Below, one piece after another: positions 24,978-33,824 of a stretch of DNA of 64,000 nucleotides; position 1 is the stretch's first letter; every line of letters starts with the position of its first letter. This DNA comes from Thermoanaerobacter pseudethanolicus ATCC 33223 (lineage in GTDB: Bacteria; Bacillota; Thermoanaerobacteria; Thermoanaerobacterales; Thermoanaerobacteraceae): the NCBI RefSeq assembly GCF_000019085.1, contig NC_010321.1, positions 1,186,501 to 1,250,500 of the forward strand. The letters run 5' to 3'. The notes beneath the pieces were generated by a model, which saw nothing but the letters and a program-made list of their open reading frames with translations, was not told where the DNA came from and searched no databases. The position numbers were made by a program, and so were the translations under genes.

Positions 24978-25607
24978 ATGACTACACGACTATATATAGC
25001 ACGTCACGGGCAATCAGAGTGGAATTTACACAATAAAATGCAAGGTGTGCAGGATATTGATTTGACACCTACAGGTTTAAAACAGGCTGAACTACTGGCA
25101 AGTCGATTAAAAAATGAGAAAATAGATTGTATATATTCAAGTGATTTAAAAAGAGCGTATATAACTGCACAAATAATTGCAAAAGAATTTGGATTAGAAG
25201 TTCAAAAAATTCCTGAGTTTAGAGAAATGTCCTTTGGTATATGGGAAGGGCTTACAGCGGAAGAAATCAATGAATTGTATAAAGAAATATATACATTATG
25301 GAAAATGAATCCTGTTAAAGCTAATATAGAAAAAGGAGAGACTTTAGAAGAAGTTCAAAAGAGAATGCTAAAAAAGACATTGGAGATAGTTAAAGAGAAT
25401 GATGGCAAAAGTGTATTGATTGTTTCTCATGGGACTTCTATAAAAGCACTGATTTTGGGGCTTTTAGGAATTGACTTAAGTTTTTATCCTAGATTTAGAC
25501 TTGATAATACTTCTCTTAATATAGTAGATGTTAAGGAAGATGGTAAAACTGTTCTGGTGCTATTTAACGATACTTGTCATTTAAGGAGAGATGAAAAAAT
25601 AATATGA
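24978..25607 (+). CDS. Histidine phosphatase (phosphoglycerate mutase-like)
   Basis: 209 aa. N-terminal phosphohistidine loop IARHGQSEWN (H10) and the second catalytic His in VSHGTSIKAL near residue 154, with SSDLKRAYITAQ and EFREMSFGIWEG between. Small members of this family include GpmB-, CobC- and phosphoserine phosphatase-like enzymes, so the substrate is unknown. AAGGAGG ribosome site. Overlaps the next gene by 4 bp. Confidence 0.88.
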   Translation: MTTRLYIARHGQSEWNLHNKMQGVQDIDLTPTGLKQAELLASRLKNEKIDCIYSSDLKRAYITAQIIAKEFGLEVQKIPEFREMSFGIWEGLTAEEINELYKEIYTLWKMNPVKANIEKGETLEEVQKRMLKKTLEIVKENDGKSVLIVSHGTSIKALILGLLGIDLSFYPRFRLDNTSLNIVDVKEDGKTVLVLFNDTCHLRRDEKII

Positions 25608-26824
25608 AAAAAGTATTTGTAGTAGGCGGCGGCCCAGCAGGAATGATGGCAGCTTTATCAGCAGCTATGATGGGAAAAGAAGTAAGTATATATGAGAGGA
25701 ATAACATTTTAGGTAAAAAATTATTAGTTACAGGTAATGGAAGGTGTAATATTACTAATTTTGCTGACAAAGAAGAATTTTTCGAGAATATTCCAGGAAA
25801 TAGTAAATTTTTATATAGCGCTTTTAGCAAGTTTTCTAATAAGGATTTAATAGAGTTTTTAAATAAAAATGGGCTTAAAACTAAAATAGAAAGAGGTTTA
25901 AGGGTTTTTCCGGTTTCAGATAAATCAATAGAAGTGAGAGATTTTTTTGTGAATATGCTTAAAAAATATGGAGTAAAGATAAATTATAACTGCAGAGTAA
26001 GTGATGTGATAGTGGAAAATAAACACGTAAAGGGCATAAGTGTTGATGAGAGTGCTTTAAACTGCGATAGTGTAATATTAGCAACAGGAGGAGTGTCATA
26101 TCCTACGACTGGCTCTACTGGTGATGGGTATGAAATTGCTAAGAAATTGGGGCACACAATTATAGAGCCATTTCCTTCCTTAGTGCCGATTGTTACATAT
26201 GAAAATGTAAGAGAATTGATGGGACTCACTCTTAAAAATGTCAAAGTTTCTGCTTTTTTTGGAGAGAAATTAATAAGAGAAGAGTTTGGAGAAATGCTTT
26301 TTACCCATTTTGGGTTGTCAGGCCCTGCAATACTCACCTTAAGCAGGTTTTTACATGACTACTTAGGTAAGGGAGAAGTAGTAATAAAAATTGACTTAAA
26401 GCCGGGACTTAATATTGAAAAGCTGGAGGAAAGAGTATTAAGAGATTTTAATAAGTACCAAAATAAAAATCTGAAAAATGCCTTGGAAGATTTATTGCCT
26501 CATTCATTAATCCTATATGTTATAAAAAGGGCGAATATAGACCCTGATAAAAAAGTTAGGGAAATAACCAAAAATGAAAGAAAAAAATTGGTCAATAGCT
26601 TAAAAAATCTTACTTTTAAGGTAAAAGACCTAAGGCCTATAAGAGAAGCTATTGTTACAGGTGGTGGAGTAAGTATAAAAGAAATAAATCCCTCTACAAT
26701 GGAGTCTAAAATAATAAAAGGCTTATTTTTTGCAGGTGAAATTATAGATGTGGATGGATTTACCGGTGGATTCAACTTGCAAATTGCCTTTTCTACAGGC
26801 TATGTGGCAGGAATTAATGCATAA
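25604..26824 (+). CDS. HI0933/BaiN-type FAD flavoprotein
   Basis: 406-aa flavoprotein with an N-terminal FAD fold (VVGGGPAGMMAALSAAMMG, residues 5-23), the HI0933 signature NILGKKLLVTGNGRCNITN (residues 34-52), a LATGGVSYPTTGSTGDGYEIA motif near residue 161 and a C-terminal GEIIDVDGFTGGFNLQIAFSTG. The role in the cell is not established for most members. ATGA overlap with the phosphatase gene; ends in a strong terminator. Confidence 0.9.
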   Translation: MKKVFVVGGGPAGMMAALSAAMMGKEVSIYERNNILGKKLLVTGNGRCNITNFADKEEFFENIPGNSKFLYSAFSKFSNKDLIEFLNKNGLKTKIERGLRVFPVSDKSIEVRDFFVNMLKKYGVKINYNCRVSDVIVENKHVKGISVDESALNCDSVILATGGVSYPTTGSTGDGYEIAKKLGHTIIEPFPSLVPIVTYENVRELMGLTLKNVKVSAFFGEKLIREEFGEMLFTHFGLSGPAILTLSRFLHDYLGKGEVVIKIDLKPGLNIEKLEERVLRDFNKYQNKNLKNALEDLLPHSLILYVIKRANIDPDKKVREITKNERKKLVNSLKNLTFKVKDLRPIREAIVTGGGVSIKEINPSTMESKIIKGLFFAGEIIDVDGFTGGFNLQIAFSTGYVAGINA

Positions 26825-26826
26825 GT

Positions 26827-26851
26827 AAAATGCGGTTTTCCGCATTTTTTT
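26827..26851 (+). terminator. Terminator after the flavoprotein gene
   Basis: AAAATGCGG-TTTT-CCGCATTTT stem with a T run. Confidence 0.88.
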
Positions 26852-26893
26852 ATTTGCTTTGCATAAGATATAATAAAGAAAAGGAGGATAAAC

Positions 26894-27355
26894 ATGGGAA
26901 AAAGAGTCAAAAGGAAAAAATACAGATATATTGACAGTGAAAGTATTCTTGTAGTATTGATAATATTAGGGCTTTTAAGTATAGCTATAACTCAACTTTT
27001 GATGACAAATGACGACATAAGAGTTTTTTTAAGTTCTACACAAAGATTAGAGGGCATTAATTTAAATTCTAATCTTTCACAAGAAGGCAAAGTGACAATT
27101 GAAGTTGTAGAAAAGGACAAAGCATTAAATTCCTTTGTATTGTTGAACGGAGAACCAGTTGCGAATTTTTTTACCAAGTCTATTACTATTACAGTAAGGC
27201 CCAATCAAATTCTGGAAATAGATGGCACCCGAGAAAAGGAACCTCTTCATTTTAAAGTAGTAGCAATTAGTGAAAATGTAATTGAGCCGCAAAATACTAC
27301 TGTAGTTAAAGTAGAGAAGAATATACAAAAAATATGCATGGTTAGATTGAAATGA
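26894..27355 (+). CDS. Single-pass membrane protein of unknown function
   Basis: 153 aa, start after AAAGGAGGA. A basic N-terminus (MGKRVKRKKYRY) precedes one membrane segment at about residues 18-36 (SILVVLIILGLLSIAITQLL); the remaining 115 residues would face outside and look beta-rich. No recognised domain. TATAAT at 26869-26874 and the upstream terminator suggest its own promoter. Confidence 0.7.
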   Translation: MGKRVKRKKYRYIDSESILVVLIILGLLSIAITQLLMTNDDIRVFLSSTQRLEGINLNSNLSQEGKVTIEVVEKDKALNSFVLLNGEPVANFFTKSITITVRPNQILEIDGTREKEPLHFKVVAISENVIEPQNTTVVKVEKNIQKICMVRLK

Positions 27356-27376
27356 TTTATTTGTAAAGGGTAATTA

Positions 27377-27385
27377 TGCTATAAT
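27377..27385 (+). promoter_or_regulatory. Extended -10 promoter of aroH
   Basis: TGC-TATAAT, an extended -10 element, lies 33 bp before the aroH ATG, with no good -35 at 17 bp. GGAGAGGAGA then supplies the ribosome site. Confidence 0.5.
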
Positions 27386-27417
27386 ATAAAAAAGACAAAG
27401 GATGATAGGAGAGGAGA

Positions 27418-27772
27418 ATGCCCTATAAAAGTCATAAGAGGTGCTATAACTTCCAAAAATACAAAAGAAGATATTTTAAAGGATACTACTATTCTCATTG
27501 AAGAAATTATTAAAGCAAATGAATTAGAAAAGAAAAATATCATTTCTATTTTTTTTAGCGCAACTTGTGATTTAGATGCGGTTTACCCTGCCGAAGCAGT
27601 TAGGAATATGGGTATGACCTCAATACCTATGATGTGCCTACAAGAAATGGAGGTAAAAGGCAGTCTCAGCCATTGCATAAGAGTTGCGGTTTTTACAAAT
27701 TTAAGTGAAGATAAAGAGGTTAAACACGTTTATTTGAAAGAAGCAAAAAAACTGCGTCCAGACTTAGTTTGA
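27418..27772 (+). pseudogene. aroH: Chorismate mutase (AroH type) with a frameshift at codon 2
   Basis: The frame reading IKVIRGAITSKNTKEDI, then FFSATCDLDAVYPAEAVRNM, CLQEMEVKGSLSHCIRV and VYLKEAKKLRP matches the B. subtilis-type monofunctional chorismate mutase (chorismate to prephenate) with its Arg, Glu and Cys active-site residues. The only start with a ribosome site is ATG 27418, but it reads ATG-CCC-TAT: one C too many. With ATG-CCT-ATA the protein would start MPIKVIRG. No other start is in frame, so this is a true frameshift, a sequencing error, or very weak initiation at ATA. About 117 residues otherwise intact. cmk starts 11 bp after it. Confidence 0.85.
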
Positions 27773-27782
27773 GGTGATAGTA

Positions 27783-28448
27783 TTGACTGTAAAAATAGCA
27801 ATAGATGGGCCGGCGGGGGCTGGCAAGAGCACTGTTGCAAAAAAATTAGCTAAACTTTTAAATTATACCTACATTGATACAGGTGCTATGTATAGAGCTA
27901 TTACATATAAAGCCATACAAGAGAAAGTGAATCTTATAGAAGAAAACAAAATAGCTGATATTGCGCAAAGTGCTGATATTATCTTAGAAGGAGAAAAAAT
28001 TTTTTTAGATGGAAAAGACATTTCTGAAGAAATAAGAAAACCAGGAGTTTCTGAAAAAGTATCTTTGGTATCTAAAATACCTAAAGTTAGAGAAATTTTA
28101 GTACAAAAACAAAGGAAAATTGCTGAAGGTAAAAATGTAGTAATGGATGGGAGAGATATAGGTACGGTTGTGCTGCCTGATGCACAGTTTAAGTTTTTTT
28201 TGACCGCTTCTTTAGAAGAAAGGGCAAAACGGCGTTATAGAGAACTTAAAACTAAAAATGTAAATGTAAGTTATTACGAGGTGTTAAAAGAAATAGAAAA
28301 TCGTGACACCATAGATTCACAGAGAGATACATCTCCTCTAAAAATTGCTGAAGATTCTATTGTCATTGATACTACGTATCTTTCAGAAGAAGAAGTTGTA
28401 GAAAAACTGTACAATATCATAAAGGAAGGATTAAAAGGGGAAATTTAA
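27783..28448 (+). CDS. cmk: Cytidylate kinase
   Basis: Phosphorylates CMP and dCMP. P-loop IAIDGPAGAGKSTVAKKLA near the start, then YIDTGAMYRA and the nucleoside-binding GRDIGTVVLPDA and RRYRELK with DTIDSQRDTSPL. TTG at 27783 is favoured, four bases after GAGGTGAT; GTG 27774 lies inside that site. 221 aa, normal. First of a tight run cmk-plsC-ispH-S1, a common clostridial order. Confidence 0.94.
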   Translation: MTVKIAIDGPAGAGKSTVAKKLAKLLNYTYIDTGAMYRAITYKAIQEKVNLIEENKIADIAQSADIILEGEKIFLDGKDISEEIRKPGVSEKVSLVSKIPKVREILVQKQRKIAEGKNVVMDGRDIGTVVLPDAQFKFFLTASLEERAKRRYRELKTKNVNVSYYEVLKEIENRDTIDSQRDTSPLKIAEDSIVIDTTYLSEEEVVEKLYNIIKEGLKGEI

Positions 28449-28450
28449 GT

Positions 28451-29029
28451 ATGTTTTATTATATTGCTAAAGTTATTGTACGGACAATCATAAAAGTGAT
28501 ATTTAGAATAGAAATACGAGGACTTGAAAATATCCCTAAAAAAGGTCCGGTAATCATATGTTCTAACCATATAAGTCTTTTAGATCCTCCTGTCATAGGA
28601 GCCCTTTTAAATAGGCGAATATACTTTATGGCAAAAGAAGAGCTTTTTAAAAATCCTTTTTTAAGGCTTCTTTTAGGGACAGGCTTAGGGGCTTTTCCCG
28701 TTAAAAGAGGTACTGCTGATTTATCAGCTATTAAAACTGCTTTAACTTACTTAAAAAAAGGAAGAGCAATTGGAATTTTTCCTGAAGGTACAAGAAGTAA
28801 AACTGGTCAGCTTCAAAAGGCTGAGCCAGGAGTTGCTATGTTGGCAATTAAGGGGAATGCCCCAGTAGTGCCTATAGGAATTAAAGGGAGATATCGTCTT
28901 TTTTCTAAGATTATTATAAATATCGGTAAACCAATAAGTTTTGTAAAATATGCAAATTCTAAACTTTCCTCTAAGCAACTTTCTGTTATTGGGGAAGAAA
29001 TAATGCAGGAAATTGCAAAATTGCTGTAG
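28451..29029 (+). CDS. plsC: 1-acyl-sn-glycerol-3-phosphate acyltransferase
   Basis: Makes phosphatidic acid from lysophosphatidate. 192 aa with the acyltransferase motifs NHISLLDPP (HxxxxD) near residue 38, the block II-type VKRGTAD, and FPEGTRSKTG near 113. One hydrophobic N-terminal segment anchors it to the membrane. Two bp after cmk. Confidence 0.94.
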   Translation: MFYYIAKVIVRTIIKVIFRIEIRGLENIPKKGPVIICSNHISLLDPPVIGALLNRRIYFMAKEELFKNPFLRLLLGTGLGAFPVKRGTADLSAIKTALTYLKKGRAIGIFPEGTRSKTGQLQKAEPGVAMLAIKGNAPVVPIGIKGRYRLFSKIIINIGKPISFVKYANSKLSSKQLSVIGEEIMQEIAKLL

Positions 29030-29039
29030 GAGGTAAAGA

Positions 29040-29906
29040 ATGAAAATATTGATTGCTGAGTATGCAGGTTTCTGCTTTGGAGTAAAAAGAGCTATTGAAA
29101 CTGCATATCAGGAAATTGAAAAAGGTGATGGAAAGAAAATATATACTTTAGGTGAAATTATTCATAATCCACAAGTTATATCGGACTTATCGAAAAAAGG
29201 GGTTAATGTTATTGAAGAAGAAGAGCTGGATAAATTAACTGAGGGCGATAAATTAATTATCCGAAGTCATGGGGTGTCTAAAAAATTATACGATTTTCTC
29301 GCTAAAAAAGGAGTTGAAGTCATAGATGTTACCTGCCCATTTGTAAAAAAGGTACAAAATATAGTTTATGAGTACTACCACAAGGGCTACTCTATTATCA
29401 TTGTAGGAGATAGAAATCATCCAGAAGTAATAGGAGTAAACGGATGGTGTGATGACACTGCTTATGTGGTAAATTCAATTGAAGAAGCTTATGAATTACC
29501 TCAATTAGAAAAGGCATGTGCAGTTGCTCAAACTACTCTCATTGAAAAGCATTGGAAAGATATTTTAGAAGTAATAAAGCTAAAAGTTAAAGACCTTATT
29601 TTTTTTAATACTATATGTGATGCTACACAAAAAAGACAAGATGCTGCTGATGAGCTTTCAAAAAAGGTAGATGTAATGTTTGTAATTGGGGGAAAACATA
29701 GCTCTAATACTCAAAAACTAAAAAAGATATGTGAAAAAAATTGTAAAAACACTTTTCATATAGAAGATGCAGAGGAATTGACTCTTGAGATGGTAAAAGA
29801 CCATGAGATTATAGGAGTAACAGCAGGAGCTTCAACCCCCGATTATGTGATAGAGGACGTGATAAAAAAAATTAGATTTTTAAAAGGGGAAGATGGGGAT
29901 GAGTGA
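29040..29906 (+). CDS. ispH: 4-hydroxy-3-methylbut-2-enyl diphosphate reductase
   Basis: Last step of the MEP isoprenoid pathway; oxygen-sensitive 4Fe-4S enzyme. Three conserved cysteines are present: GFCFGVKRA (C12), DVTCPFVKK (C96) and NTICDATQKR (about C190), with HNPQV and the catalytic E in AVAQTT. 288 aa. In many clostridia IspH is fused to the S1 protein; here the two genes are separate but overlap by 14 bp. Confidence 0.96.
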   Translation: MKILIAEYAGFCFGVKRAIETAYQEIEKGDGKKIYTLGEIIHNPQVISDLSKKGVNVIEEEELDKLTEGDKLIIRSHGVSKKLYDFLAKKGVEVIDVTCPFVKKVQNIVYEYYHKGYSIIIVGDRNHPEVIGVNGWCDDTAYVVNSIEEAYELPQLEKACAVAQTTLIEKHWKDILEVIKLKVKDLIFFNTICDATQKRQDAADELSKKVDVMFVIGGKHSSNTQKLKKICEKNCKNTFHIEDAEELTLEMVKDHEIIGVTAGASTPDYVIEDVIKKIRFLKGEDGDE

Positions 29907-30996
29907 TTTTTTAGAAGGTTATACTTTTAAGACGTTGCGACCTGGAGACATTGTCAAGGGAAAAGTGATAAAAGTTTCTGATGAGGGGATTATTGCAAAT
30001 ATTGACTATAAATCAGATGCTTTTGTGCCTAAAAATGAACTTTCTTTAAATCCTAATTTTGATGTAAAAAAGACCTTCAATGTTGAGGATGAGTTAAATT
30101 TATATATAATAAGTGTGGAAAATGATGAAGGAAACGTATTAGCCTCTAAAGTTATGGCTGATGATAAACTGAGCAGAGAAAAAATTGAAAAAGCCTATAA
30201 AAATGAAGAGATAATTGAAGGAGAAGTTATTGAGGTTGTAAAAGGCGGAGTGATTGCCTACTCATTAGGAGCTAAGGTTTTTATTCCTGCTTCTCAACTG
30301 GAATTACATTATGTCGATAAATTAAATGAATATTTAGGTAAAACTTTGCGGCTTCGAATAATTGAGTATATTCCCGGCAAGAAGATTGTTGGATCTCAAA
30401 AAGAAGTACTGAAACTAGAAAGAGAAAAAGTTAAAAAAGCGCTTTTATCTAATTTGAAAGAAGGAGACATAGTAGAAGGAAAAGTAAAAAACATAATAGA
30501 TAAGGGAGCTTTTGTAGACATAGGAGGTTTTGATGGTTTTATCCCTCTAAGTGAAATTAGCTGGGAAAGAATTAAAAATCCGCGAGAAGTATTGGGAATT
30601 GGAGATAAAGTCTCGGTTTATATATTAAATGTGGATGAAAAAAAAGAAAAAATTACTTTGAGCCTGAGAAAAGTATTGCCAGATCCGTGGGAGAATGCAG
30701 AAACAAAATATCACGAAGGAGACGTGCTAAAGGGAACTGTTACTAATATTACGCCTTTTGGAGTATTTGTACAGCTAGAACCAGGGATAGAAGGATTGAT
30801 TCATAAAAATGATTTAGAAAATAGTATCAAAACATACAAAATAAATGATACTATAAAAGTAGAAATATTGAATATAAACCAACAAGATAAAAAAATAAAT
30901 CTTAAAGAAGTGCCTCTTGAAGAAGAAGATATTCCAGAAATAGAGCATCAAGAGCTTAGAATCACCTTAGGAGAAATATTTAATAAAAATTTTTAA
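29893..30996 (+). CDS. rpsA: S1 RNA-binding protein (RpsA-like)
   Basis: 367 aa with four S1 domains, at about residues 15-85, 101-165, 188-258 and 273-340. The last two are best conserved (GKVKNIIDKGAFVDIGGFDGFIPLSEISW, GTVTNITPFGVFVQLEPGIEGLIHKNDL). Firmicutes use such short S1 proteins in translation or RNA turnover. Starts at ATG 29893 or 29899 within the end of ispH, so coupled to it. Confidence 0.88.
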   Translation: MGMSDFLEGYTFKTLRPGDIVKGKVIKVSDEGIIANIDYKSDAFVPKNELSLNPNFDVKKTFNVEDELNLYIISVENDEGNVLASKVMADDKLSREKIEKAYKNEEIIEGEVIEVVKGGVIAYSLGAKVFIPASQLELHYVDKLNEYLGKTLRLRIIEYIPGKKIVGSQKEVLKLEREKVKKALLSNLKEGDIVEGKVKNIIDKGAFVDIGGFDGFIPLSEISWERIKNPREVLGIGDKVSVYILNVDEKKEKITLSLRKVLPDPWENAETKYHEGDVLKGTVTNITPFGVFVQLEPGIEGLIHKNDLENSIKTYKINDTIKVEILNINQQDKKINLKEVPLEEEDIPEIEHQELRITLGEIFNKNF

Positions 30997-31014
30997 ACTG
31001 TCATGTAAAAAACC

Positions 31015-31042
31015 TTGACAAAAGAAAAAAATCTGCTAAAAT
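31015..31042 (+). promoter_or_regulatory. Promoter of speD
   Basis: -35 TTGACA (31015-31020), 16-bp spacer, -10 TAAAAT (31037-31042) with a TGC extension. The speD ATG is 51 bp further down. Confidence 0.7.
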
Positions 31043-31092
31043 TAAAATCATTGAATGTATACATTATTTTAGTAAAGGAGGCACGATACAAA

Positions 31093-31467
31093 ATGAATGC
31101 TTTGGGTCGCCACATTTTGGCAGAAATTTATGGGTGCGATAGCAATATTTTAGACAACTTGGAATTAATCGAAGACATAATGGTTCAGTCTGCAATAGTG
31201 ACAGGCGCAGAGATACGGGAAGTTGCTTTCCATAAATTTAATCCCCAGGGCGTAAGCGGAGTAGTGGTCATATCAGAATCTCATATAACTATCCATACTT
31301 GGCCAGAACTGGGTTATGCCGCGGTTGACGTATTTACTTGTGGTGATGATGTCAATCCGTGGGATGCCTGTAACTATATAGCGAAAATGTTAAGAGCACA
31401 AAACATGACTGCAACAGAGGTCAAACGTGGAGTCTTTGAAAAACCAGTGAAGGTGGTTAATTACTGA
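31093..31467 (+). CDS. speD: S-adenosylmethionine decarboxylase proenzyme
   Basis: Supplies the aminopropyl donor for polyamine synthesis. 124 aa, class 1b. The self-processing site is in ESHITIHTWPE near residue 61 (E-S-H, Ser becoming the pyruvoyl group), with FTCGDD near 80 and ALGRH near the start. ATG 31093 (MNALGRHIL) follows AAAGGAGG; the TTG at 31015 is the -35 element of the promoter and not a start. Works with speE and speB at 7 kb. Confidence 0.95.
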   Translation: MNALGRHILAEIYGCDSNILDNLELIEDIMVQSAIVTGAEIREVAFHKFNPQGVSGVVVISESHITIHTWPELGYAAVDVFTCGDDVNPWDACNYIAKMLRAQNMTATEVKRGVFEKPVKVVNY

Positions 31468-31499
31468 TTAAACTTCAAAATATGAAGGATCTGGCTTGT

Positions 31500-31528
31500 T
31501 TGTGGCTTTTAAAGCCACTTTTTTCTAT
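31500..31528 (+). terminator. Terminator of speD
   Basis: GTGGCTTT / AAAGCCAC stem followed by six T. Confidence 0.85.
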
Positions 31529-31548
31529 AATTAGGGGTGAACATATTT

Positions 31549-32328
31549 ATGGTAGGTTATGAGGACTTTGTTAAAAAAATACATAAATTGACTGGAATAG
31601 ATTTATCTTTATACAAAGAAAAGCAGATGAAAAGAAGATTAGAATCTTTAATCACTAGTCACAAATTTAGCTCTTATGAGGAATATTTTAATGAACTCTC
31701 TGTTAATAAGACATTATATGAAGAGTTTCTAAATTATATTACTATTAATGTGACAGAATTTTTTAGGAACCCTTCACAGTGGGAAATCTTAGAGAAAGAC
31801 CTTTTACCTGACATTATAAAAAAAAGTTTTAGAGTCTGGAGTGCAGCTTGTTCTACTGGAGAAGAACCTTATTCTGTAGCCATGCTTTTAACAAAGTTTA
31901 TAGATTTAAAAGATGTGACAATTATTGCTACAGACATAGATGGAAGAGTATTGGAAAAAGCTAAAAAAGGTATATATTCGGCTGAGAGTGTAAAAAAAGT
32001 ACCTCAAGAATATTTAAAAAAATTCTTTAGAAAAATTGATGACAAAAGTTATCAGATAAGTGAAGATATTAGAAAAAGCGTACAATTTGAAAAGCATGAC
32101 TTGTTAAATGATGAATATCCTAAAAATATAGATTTATTAATTTGTAGAAATGTGTTAATATATTTTAATGATACAGCTAAAGATAAAATATATAAAAAAT
32201 TTTATGAGTCTTTAAATGATAACGGTATATTTTTTGTAGGTAGCACAGAGCAGATAATATTGCCATATAGATACAATTTTGAACCAATTAAAACTTTTTT
32301 CTACAAAAAAATTATTCCACAGGGATAA
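31549..32328 (+). CDS. cheR: CheR-type protein-glutamate methyltransferase
   Basis: SAM-dependent enzyme that methylates glutamates of chemoreceptors. 259 aa: an N-terminal helical domain (to about residue 70), then [15 protein letters not shown], the SAM site [18 protein letters not shown] near residue 103, [14 protein letters not shown] near 129 and [11 protein letters not shown] near 199. ATG 31549 chosen, eight bases after AGGGGTGA. No other chemotaxis gene is nearby. Confidence 0.92.
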   Translation: MVGYEDFVKKIHKLTGIDLSLYKEKQMKRRLESLITSHKFSSYEEYFNELSVNKTLYEEFLNYITINVTEFFRNPSQWEILEKDLLPDIIKKSFRVWSAACSTGEEPYSVAMLLTKFIDLKDVTIIATDIDGRVLEKAKKGIYSAESVKKVPQEYLKKFFRKIDDKSYQISEDIRKSVQFEKHDLLNDEYPKNIDLLICRNVLIYFNDTAKDKIYKKFYESLNDNGIFFVGSTEQIILPYRYNFEPIKTFFYKKIIPQG

Positions 32329-32345
32329 AAGAGGTGTTAATAATA

Positions 32346-33761
32346 ATGCCTACCAATATTTATGTGACTGAAGAAGAATTAAAAAAACAAGAAAAAATAA
32401 TGAAAGAAATTGCAGAAGAAAATAAGGGTAAAAACCTTTATTATCACATTGAAACTTACGGCTGCCAAATGAATGTCCATGATTCGGAGAAATTGGCAGG
32501 TATGCTAGAAAAGATGGGATATAAATATACTGAAAATCTGGAACAAGCTGATGTTTTACTTTTTAACACTTGTGCTGTAAGAGAACATGCTGAAATAAGA
32601 GTATTGGGAAGAGTATCACAAATGAAAGAATTGAAGGCTAGAAATCCTAATTTAATTATTGGTGTATCTGGCTGTATGATGCAAGAAAAAAATGTAGTAG
32701 AAGCTATTAAAGAAAAATATTCCTATATAGATATTGTTTTTGGCACTCATAATATATATAAATTTCCACAGCTTTTATGGGAGGCTTTGAACTCTCAAGA
32801 TATAGTTATAGATATTATAGAAGATACAAAAAATGTAATTGAAGAGTTACCTGTCAAAAGGGACAGCAATTTAAAGGCATGGGTTAATATTATTTATGGT
32901 TGCAATAATTTTTGCACCTATTGCATAGTACCCTATACAAGAGGCAGAGAAAAGAGCAGAAAGCCAGAAGATATAATAGCAGAAGTAAAAGAATTAGCCC
33001 AAAAAGGGTATAAGGAAATCACTTTATTAGGGCAAAATGTAAATTCTTACGGAAAAGACCTTGATGAAGATATAACTTTTGCAAAACTACTTTACAAGCT
33101 AAATGATATTGAAGGAATTGAGAGAATAAGGTTTATGACCTCTCATCCTAAAGATATTTCCGATGAATTAATATATGCCATTAGGGATTTAGATAAAGTT
33201 TGTGAACATTTGCATTTACCTGTACAAGCTGGTAGCAACAAGATTTTAAAAAAGATGAATAGAAAATACACCAAAGAACACTATTTAGAAATTATTGACA
33301 AAGTAAGAAGTAACATTCCAGATATTGCGATAACAACAGATATAATCGTAGGTTTTCCAGGTGAAACAGAAGAAGATTTTTTGGAGACGTTGGATTTAGT
33401 AGAAAGAGTGCGATTTGATGCCGCTTATACTTTTATTTACTCTAAAAGAGCAGGCACTGTTGCGGCAAATATGCCAGACCAAGTAGATGATGCTGTAAAA
33501 CATGAGCGTTTAGAAAGACTTATAGAGTTGCAAAACAAAATCAGCTTAGAAAAAAGTGCAGAATTGAGAGGAAAAATTGTGGAAGTATTGATAGAAGGAA
33601 TTAGTAAAAGAGACAGTAATAAATTGACCTCTCGAACTCGAACCAATAAAGTAGTCCACTTTGTGGGAGATGAAAGCCTTATCGGCAAACTTGCTAATGT
33701 TAAAATAACTGAAACAAAGGCTTGGACAATGCAGGGAGAATTAGTAGAAGTTATAAGATAA
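32346..33761 (+). CDS. miaB: tRNA-2-methylthio-N6-dimethylallyladenosine synthase
   Basis: Radical-SAM methylthiotransferase modifying A37 of tRNAs. N-terminal UPF0004 domain with three cysteines ([31 protein letters not shown]), the radical SAM motif [17 protein letters not shown] near residue 185 and a C-terminal TRAM domain. 471 aa; ATG 32346 after GAGGTG. Its partner miaA lies in the same cluster. Confidence 0.96.
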   Translation: MPTNIYVTEEELKKQEKIMKEIAEENKGKNLYYHIETYGCQMNVHDSEKLAGMLEKMGYKYTENLEQADVLLFNTCAVREHAEIRVLGRVSQMKELKARNPNLIIGVSGCMMQEKNVVEAIKEKYSYIDIVFGTHNIYKFPQLLWEALNSQDIVIDIIEDTKNVIEELPVKRDSNLKAWVNIIYGCNNFCTYCIVPYTRGREKSRKPEDIIAEVKELAQKGYKEITLLGQNVNSYGKDLDEDITFAKLLYKLNDIEGIERIRFMTSHPKDISDELIYAIRDLDKVCEHLHLPVQAGSNKILKKMNRKYTKEHYLEIIDKVRSNIPDIAITTDIIVGFPGETEEDFLETLDLVERVRFDAAYTFIYSKRAGTVAANMPDQVDDAVKHERLERLIELQNKISLEKSAELRGKIVEVLIEGISKRDSNKLTSRTRTNKVVHFVGDESLIGKLANVKITETKAWTMQGELVEVIR

Positions 33762-33765
33762 AACT

Positions 33766-33799
33766 GCGCCTATATGGGCGCTAATTTTTATGATATAAT
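33766..33799 (+). promoter_or_regulatory. miaB end hairpin with mutS -10 promoter
   Basis: GCGCC / GGCGC stem (33766-33770, 33777-33781) then TAATTTTT is a weak terminator. TGA-TATAAT at 33791-33799 is an extended -10 element 26 bp before mutS. Confidence 0.5.
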
Positions 33800-33824
33800 A
33801 AAGAGGAGTCGGAGGTGCAAAAAA

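Noticed and set aside
31015-31092. TTG at 31015 as the speD start
   Set aside because: It is the -35 hexamer of a good promoter; the extra residues are not part of SpeD and ATG 31093 has a strong ribosome site.
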